Assembly (NCBI GenBank): GCA_029891385.1
Contig: CM057225.1
Coordinates: 17,040,620 to 17,104,619 of the forward strand
From: Erythroxylum novogranatense
Taxonomy: Eukaryota > Streptophyta > Magnoliopsida > Malpighiales > Erythroxylaceae
Reading direction: 5' to 3'
Length of the DNA stretch: 64,000 bases
Part shown: piece by piece, positions 59,470 to 64,000 of the stretch
Position numbering within the stretch: the stretch's first letter is position 1
Layout of the letters: each line of letters opens with the position of its first letter
Notes under the pieces: generated by a model
What the model was told of the DNA's origin: nothing
What the model saw: the letters and a program-made list of their open reading frames with translations, nothing else
Databases searched by the model: none
Program-made: the position numbers and the translations under genes

Positions 59470-60290
59470 CCACCGTCTGCTTTTGCTTTCATCTACTTTT
59501 CAACCTTCCGTCTGTTTTTCTTCTTTCGTCTACTTTTCAACGTCTGACTTTCACTTCGTCTTACTCTTGTCATCATTTAACAAAGACCTGTTTTGACATA
59601 AACTAATTTTGAATACAAAAATATGCAAAATCGAAATGACGTGTTGATCGTCTGCTTTTCAACTTTTTACTTTGGTTGTCCTTCATGTTACCAACGCTTC
59701 CTCTTACTTTTGTCTCCGCGTTTTGTCTTATTTTTCTCTCAACACTTCCTCTTATCTTTACTTCTCCGTTTCTTCTCACTTTTCTCTTCGCGCTTCCTCT
59801 TACTTATATTTTTCCACTTCAACTTATTTATGGTTATTTGAACTTCCTCTTGTTCTTCTTTTTTTAAAGCAGTTCACTTGATGTCATTTCCAACTCGCAT
59901 TAAATTTCAGTTACCAATTCTATAATCCTTCTTGGACTATACGAATTGACTAATCCTTCTTGGAAAACATGCGATTTGCAATCGCTCTTAGTTCGACTCT
60001 TGCTTCCTCTTTTTCTCTACACATGTAAACTAATTTTAACGTATCTCAAGGCAAATTGTTTCTGTTTCACTTTATCATCTTGCAAAGATCTTGCCTCTCA
60101 TTTAATCTGATGGAACTCTTTGACTTTAATTTTTATTATGCATTATATATCTTCCCCGCCGGATGCCTGTTGATACCTCTATATCTAAACTTTGAAACCT
60201 TTCTCTAACAACAATCAAACTTACGTCTTCTATTTCAACCAAAGAAGAACAACCTTCGAGTTCGATGGCTATGAAGTGAATCACCGTTAA
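59470..60290. other. pyrimidine-rich low-complexity spacer
   Basis: Further CGTCTACTTTTC-type units to 59560, then degenerate CTTCCTCTTACTTTT-like repeats (59697-59830). The overlapping hydrophobic frames at 59623-59881 are translations of this simple sequence. No gene seen to 60290. Confidence 0.6.
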
Positions 60291-62582
60291 TTGTAACATC
60301 CCTCTCTATAGGAAGGGTATTTTAGTAATTAGGATGGGTTCGGGATATTTAATTATATCTCGGAATGCGATCTGAGATATAGTCTCTATAATTCTTGACG
60401 GGTTGCACATGCACATAGTATACATGCATTCATGTCATTTTAAAACTTAGATTGAAATTAAACTTCGTGTGAAATTAATGGGGTAATTGAGTTTGGAAAA
60501 TTATTTGGACTGTGCCATAAATCGTTTTACATTTTTAGGGATTTTTAGAAATTTTTCTGGATTTTTCAGGAAACAATTCCTGGACCGGTAAAATCGCCAA
60601 TTGGCGAATCGGTCAATTCTCGGTAGCAAAGATCGCTACCAAATTAGCACGAGAATATTGGGTATATTATTTTGGGACTGAAAATAGGGTCATTAGAGTT
60701 AAATGGAGTAAAATTTTGGACTGAATTATTAAATGACTATTTTGACTTTTCAAATACAAAGTACCAATGGTATTTTGCCATTTATAAAGTAACAATAAAT
60801 GCTTCTTCATTATTGTTCTCGGATGAGTGTGTTTAAAGGATGAAGAGATAAATTGGTTAGGCTTTTCTATAGCCATCCGAAACACAAAACTTCACCCTTC
60901 ATTTGCAACCATCGATTTTTGCTTTCCTTTTCTCCATTTTTCTCCATAGCTTTAAGCTCATTTCTTTGGTCTCATCAAAGCTAGATGATGAGTTTGGTAT
61001 ATGCTTGGAAAGGAAAAGGGTGGTAGCTTGATATAGAAGTTAGAAGGAAAAGGTTGGAAGCTAAAGCTTTGAAGGAGAATTGTGTTAGGTAAGTTTCATT
61101 TAAGTATTTGAGTTTAATGATGTCTTTCATATGGATTGATAGTGTGGGGTAGTTAATAAATGGGTTTAAAGCATGTATTAGGTTTAGGTAGGCATTAAAG
61201 TGATGGTTATTATGATTTGATGAAAAGGGATGAGGCTAGTGAAGATGCATTGAAGTTAATGTTATAGTTTGATTTTTGGATTGAATAGGGATAATTAATT
61301 GAGTATTTGAATTGAGGAATTTAGTGCTGCCAATTTTTCAGTGTTAGCCTAATATATGTATGATGGTATTAATATTTAATTTGTATTTATTTTGATGTTT
61401 AGTGATGTGAAAAGATATTGGAAGTGTTTGAACTAAGGTTAACATTGAATCTGGCAAATGAGATTTGTAATAGATGTTACTGTTTTATTCATAACTTATT
61501 GTGTAGAAATGCAAATGAGGTAAGGTTAGTGGCCACTGAAACTTTGGGATGTTGACTTTAATTTAGTGTGAAATAGGTGTTGTTGAATTCCAATGATAGA
61601 AGGGTGAAATTTTGCATGGAAAGTTACTGTTCCATTGCCTGTGAACAGTAACCGCAACCATGACATCTGAGTTTTGTTGATTTGTATGAATTAATTGAGA
61701 TGGAATTAGGAGAATGGTCTTCATGGAAGTTGTAGTATATTTGATTATCTTTCCATTGCTACTGATCTTGCTATTTTTGGAATTGTGTGTTGGGAGATAT
61801 GAATTGATTACTAATGGCTGGTTTTGAGCATTTTGGATGAAACCTAGTTTAAGTGTGATTTTGTGAGTTTACTAATTTGAGGCAATTTTAACATTTTATG
61901 TGGACTGAAGTGGTGTGAGTGAGCTTCTGAAAAGTTGTAGAGGAAGAGATTATCTTGAAATTGATATTTGGTATGTAATTTTAGAAGTCAGAATTGGGAG
62001 ATATGATTTTCAAAACTGATCCTACATTAGGTTATGAATGGCTGATGACAACAGAAACTTCCATAACAGTTTTCAAATTTTTAGAGATCGAATTGGATGA
62101 TGAGTGCTTCATGAAAAATTAAGTTTAAGATGTTATCTTTACAGGGATATAAAGTTCTGATTTTATTGACTTGTATACTGGAAGTTATGCTTGTTGTAAG
62201 ATTACTGCCCAAAGTGAAGGATTTCAGGGACAGTAACATTAGATGAATTAATTGACTTGGTTTGCAATAGAATTTGATTTTGGGTTGTTCATGAAAGTTG
62301 TTGAGGACATTGTGAACTTGTTGACCATATTTTTGTGGTAATTTATTACTGAAGAATCAGTGAGTTATGACATTGTAAATGTACTGCCCTGTATTGATGA
62401 AAATTTAGTAGGCAGAAGGTTTGATGGGTTATTTGATACCCTTAGGGTTGGATTTGATTTTTTTGGTCTTCTTGAGAGTTGTAGAGCTTTGCATAAGCTT
62501 TCCAATGAGGTATAGTGGGTATTTTTCTGAATTGTGTGCTAAAAGTTAGAGTGGATGGAAATTAAGATTGAAATCTGAAAAA

Positions 62583-62730
62583 AAAGGCGAGAGTAGAAGA
62601 TGAAACTTCGCCTCGCCGAGGGCGACGTTCGCCTCGCGAGAATTTAGTGGCTGGTCGCAAAGGCGGCGCCGCCTCCTTGACGAAGTGAGGCGATTTCGCC
62701 TCATGAGGCGACGTCTCGCCATGAGGCGTT
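62583..62730. repeat. GC-rich AGGCGA cluster inside the long LTR
   Basis: A 150-bp island dense in CGCCTCG / GAGGCGA motifs in both orientations (for example TTCGCCTCGCCGAGGGCGAC, then ATTTCGCCTCATGAGGCGAC), sharply different from the AT-rich surroundings. It can form several short hairpins. Confidence 0.75.
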
Positions 62731-63249
62731 CAAAGATATATGTATTTTTTTATTTTATTTTGATTATTATTTGTTATTAAAAGTACAATTGTTCTTTTGT
62801 CAATTTCTTTCCGTCCGACGTCCGATTGACCTGATTCCAGAGGCATCGGATTCGTTGAATATTTAATTTCATTTTATGAGAAAGCGGAAATTTTAGGCGG
62901 AATTTGACGTAGCCCCTATCGACGGAACTTGTAAACACTGTTTTATTTAATTGGGGACCTATAGAGGTCGAAATTATGCACCGTCAAAGTGTTTATGGAT
63001 TTCTAATTTTCATAGAATTTTATTATGGGAAATATTGGATTAGGGCGGGATTGCCATGAACATGCATTATATACATTTACCGATTTCATGTGCATTGTTT
63101 AATCATTTACACCAATGGTAATAGTTATTCATTTAATTTGTTATAGAGGCTCCGGTGGACCATCGTTCCACGATTTGGCGAGAGACTTCCGGCGTTAGCG
63201 TGGAAGTTATTAGGTGAGTAACCTAGTTGGTTATTCAATCTATGTGTTA

Positions 63250-63365
63250 GCGTGAATTGATTGCCTACGGGAATACATGAATTATTGTTGTGACTTTGGC
63301 GCCCTACGGGATTACATGAATTATAAGCGTGATTGATTGCCCTACGGAATTATGTGGTATTCCGA
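63250..63365. repeat. short tandem repeat, ~50-bp unit, three copies
   Basis: GATTGCCTACGGGAATACAT, GGCGCCCTACGGGATTACAT and GATTGCCCTACGGAATTATG mark three imperfect units with intervening ATGAATTAT..GTGA. It lies in the 3' part of the presumed LTR. Confidence 0.8.
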
Positions 63366-64000
63366 TTGTGAATTTACATGAGGTAACTGTTTAATTGAAT
63401 TGAATATTGATTTGTGAAATACCATATTTCTTGTTGTGAAACATGTGCATTCACGCACAAATACATCCTGTTTGTTAAAGGAAAATTGTGAGCCGAGGCG
63501 CCATGTCTTGAGCCGAGCCTAGAGCTCGATATATTGAACCGAGCCTCGAGCTCGACGGAGATAATTCTCCCAGACGCGCGTCTATCTTGATCACCGTTAT
63601 GCGCTTCGGTCACAATCTTGAAATGAGCTGGAAAAAGAGTCACATGTGCATTGCATACTGGATTCTATATCTGACAATATTTTTACCTGGGTGTATATTT
63701 ACTGTACTGTGACTGTAATTATTCTGTGACTGTATTCATGTTGTGTTTTGTATAATTACTGCGTGTATACTGTTTCATGCTTATATGATGCATGAATTGG
63801 GAGAACCATCGATGATGGTTTCTCATTGAGTTCGCAAACTCACCCAAATTGCAACTTATTTTTCAGGCCTAGCATGAGCAGATAGCTCCTCAGATTTGTA
63901 GTAGTATCATGATGGATTGGGCGAAAAGCAATGGCTCAAAGGTCGGTCAGCTGGGCTTTCTTTTGGAGACTGATAGTTAGATCTGGTTATTGTATAGTAC

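Larger units (their letters stand above)
60292..64000 (+). repeat. probable long LTR (chromovirus/Tekay-type gypsy), right end outside window
   Basis: TGTAACATCCC at 60292 is the usual opening of large plant chromovirus LTRs. The remaining 3.7 kb is non-coding, with landmarks common in such LTRs: GGTGGACCATCGTTCCACG and TTAGGTGAGTAAC near 63150-63220, and GAGTTCGCAAACTCACCC and TTTTTCAGG near 63830-63868. No primer-binding site or second LTR is visible, so the call rests on these landmarks. Confidence 0.5.

Noticed and set aside
59623..59881. Three overlapping membrane-protein ORFs
   Set aside because: They are pyrimidine-rich simple sequence read in three frames.

Overview
This is nuclear DNA from a flowering plant, most likely a eudicot. 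The evidence is intron-containing plant genes (an IAA8/IAA9-type AUX/IAA gene and a small plant-specific membrane protein), tRNA-primed LTR retrotransposons, CACTA transposons, a Rep/helicase Helitron with RPA genes, and AT-rich intergenic DNA. No prokaryotic features, CRISPR arrays or confident tRNA/rRNA genes were seen. I could not place the species.

Layout. 1-~4,450: a decayed Ty3/gypsy (Tat-type) retrotransposon on the minus strand, entering at its archaeal-type RNase H and running up to the primer-binding site at 3,736. ~5,900-15,374: a decayed CACTA (En/Spm) transposon, minus strand, with Tnp2, DUF4218 and DUF4216 remnants, a 550-bp tandem duplication, and a foreign last exon from an EH-domain (AtEH/Pan1-like) gene. 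15,375-21,547: AT-rich intergenic DNA with two possible SINE remnants. 21,548-25,276: a second, shorter CACTA element with recognisable termini. 25,330-25,900: an unidentified broken coding stretch.

26,721-31,370: the best gene, a five-coding-exon AUX/IAA repressor with intact domains I-IV and an inferred 5'UTR intron. 31,400-36,431: intergenic, with a short orphan ORF preceded by a splice acceptor (34,188-34,329). 36,437-41,101: a nearly complete but dead Ty1/copia element with two LTRs and a near-perfect 5-bp target duplication. 41,966-42,477: a two-exon 112-aa single-pass membrane protein gene.

~44,780-60,270: a Helitron-rich complex. It holds a higher-order tandem array (45,180-47,760, ~585-bp period, four copies), GACGAAG-type minisatellites in opposite orientations on the two sides, fragments of a TIR-NBS-LRR resistance gene (MHD exon and C-JID end), duplicated ~500-bp modules, and a degenerate Rep-helicase-RPA Helitron (~51,500-57,930). 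The array contains, many times over, a segment antisense to the Helitron's own Rep gene. 60,292-64,000: probably the 5' part of a long chromovirus-type LTR that continues beyond the window.

Only the AUX/IAA gene and the small membrane-protein gene look functional. Nearly everything else is transposon-derived, and two of the elements carry pieces of host genes.
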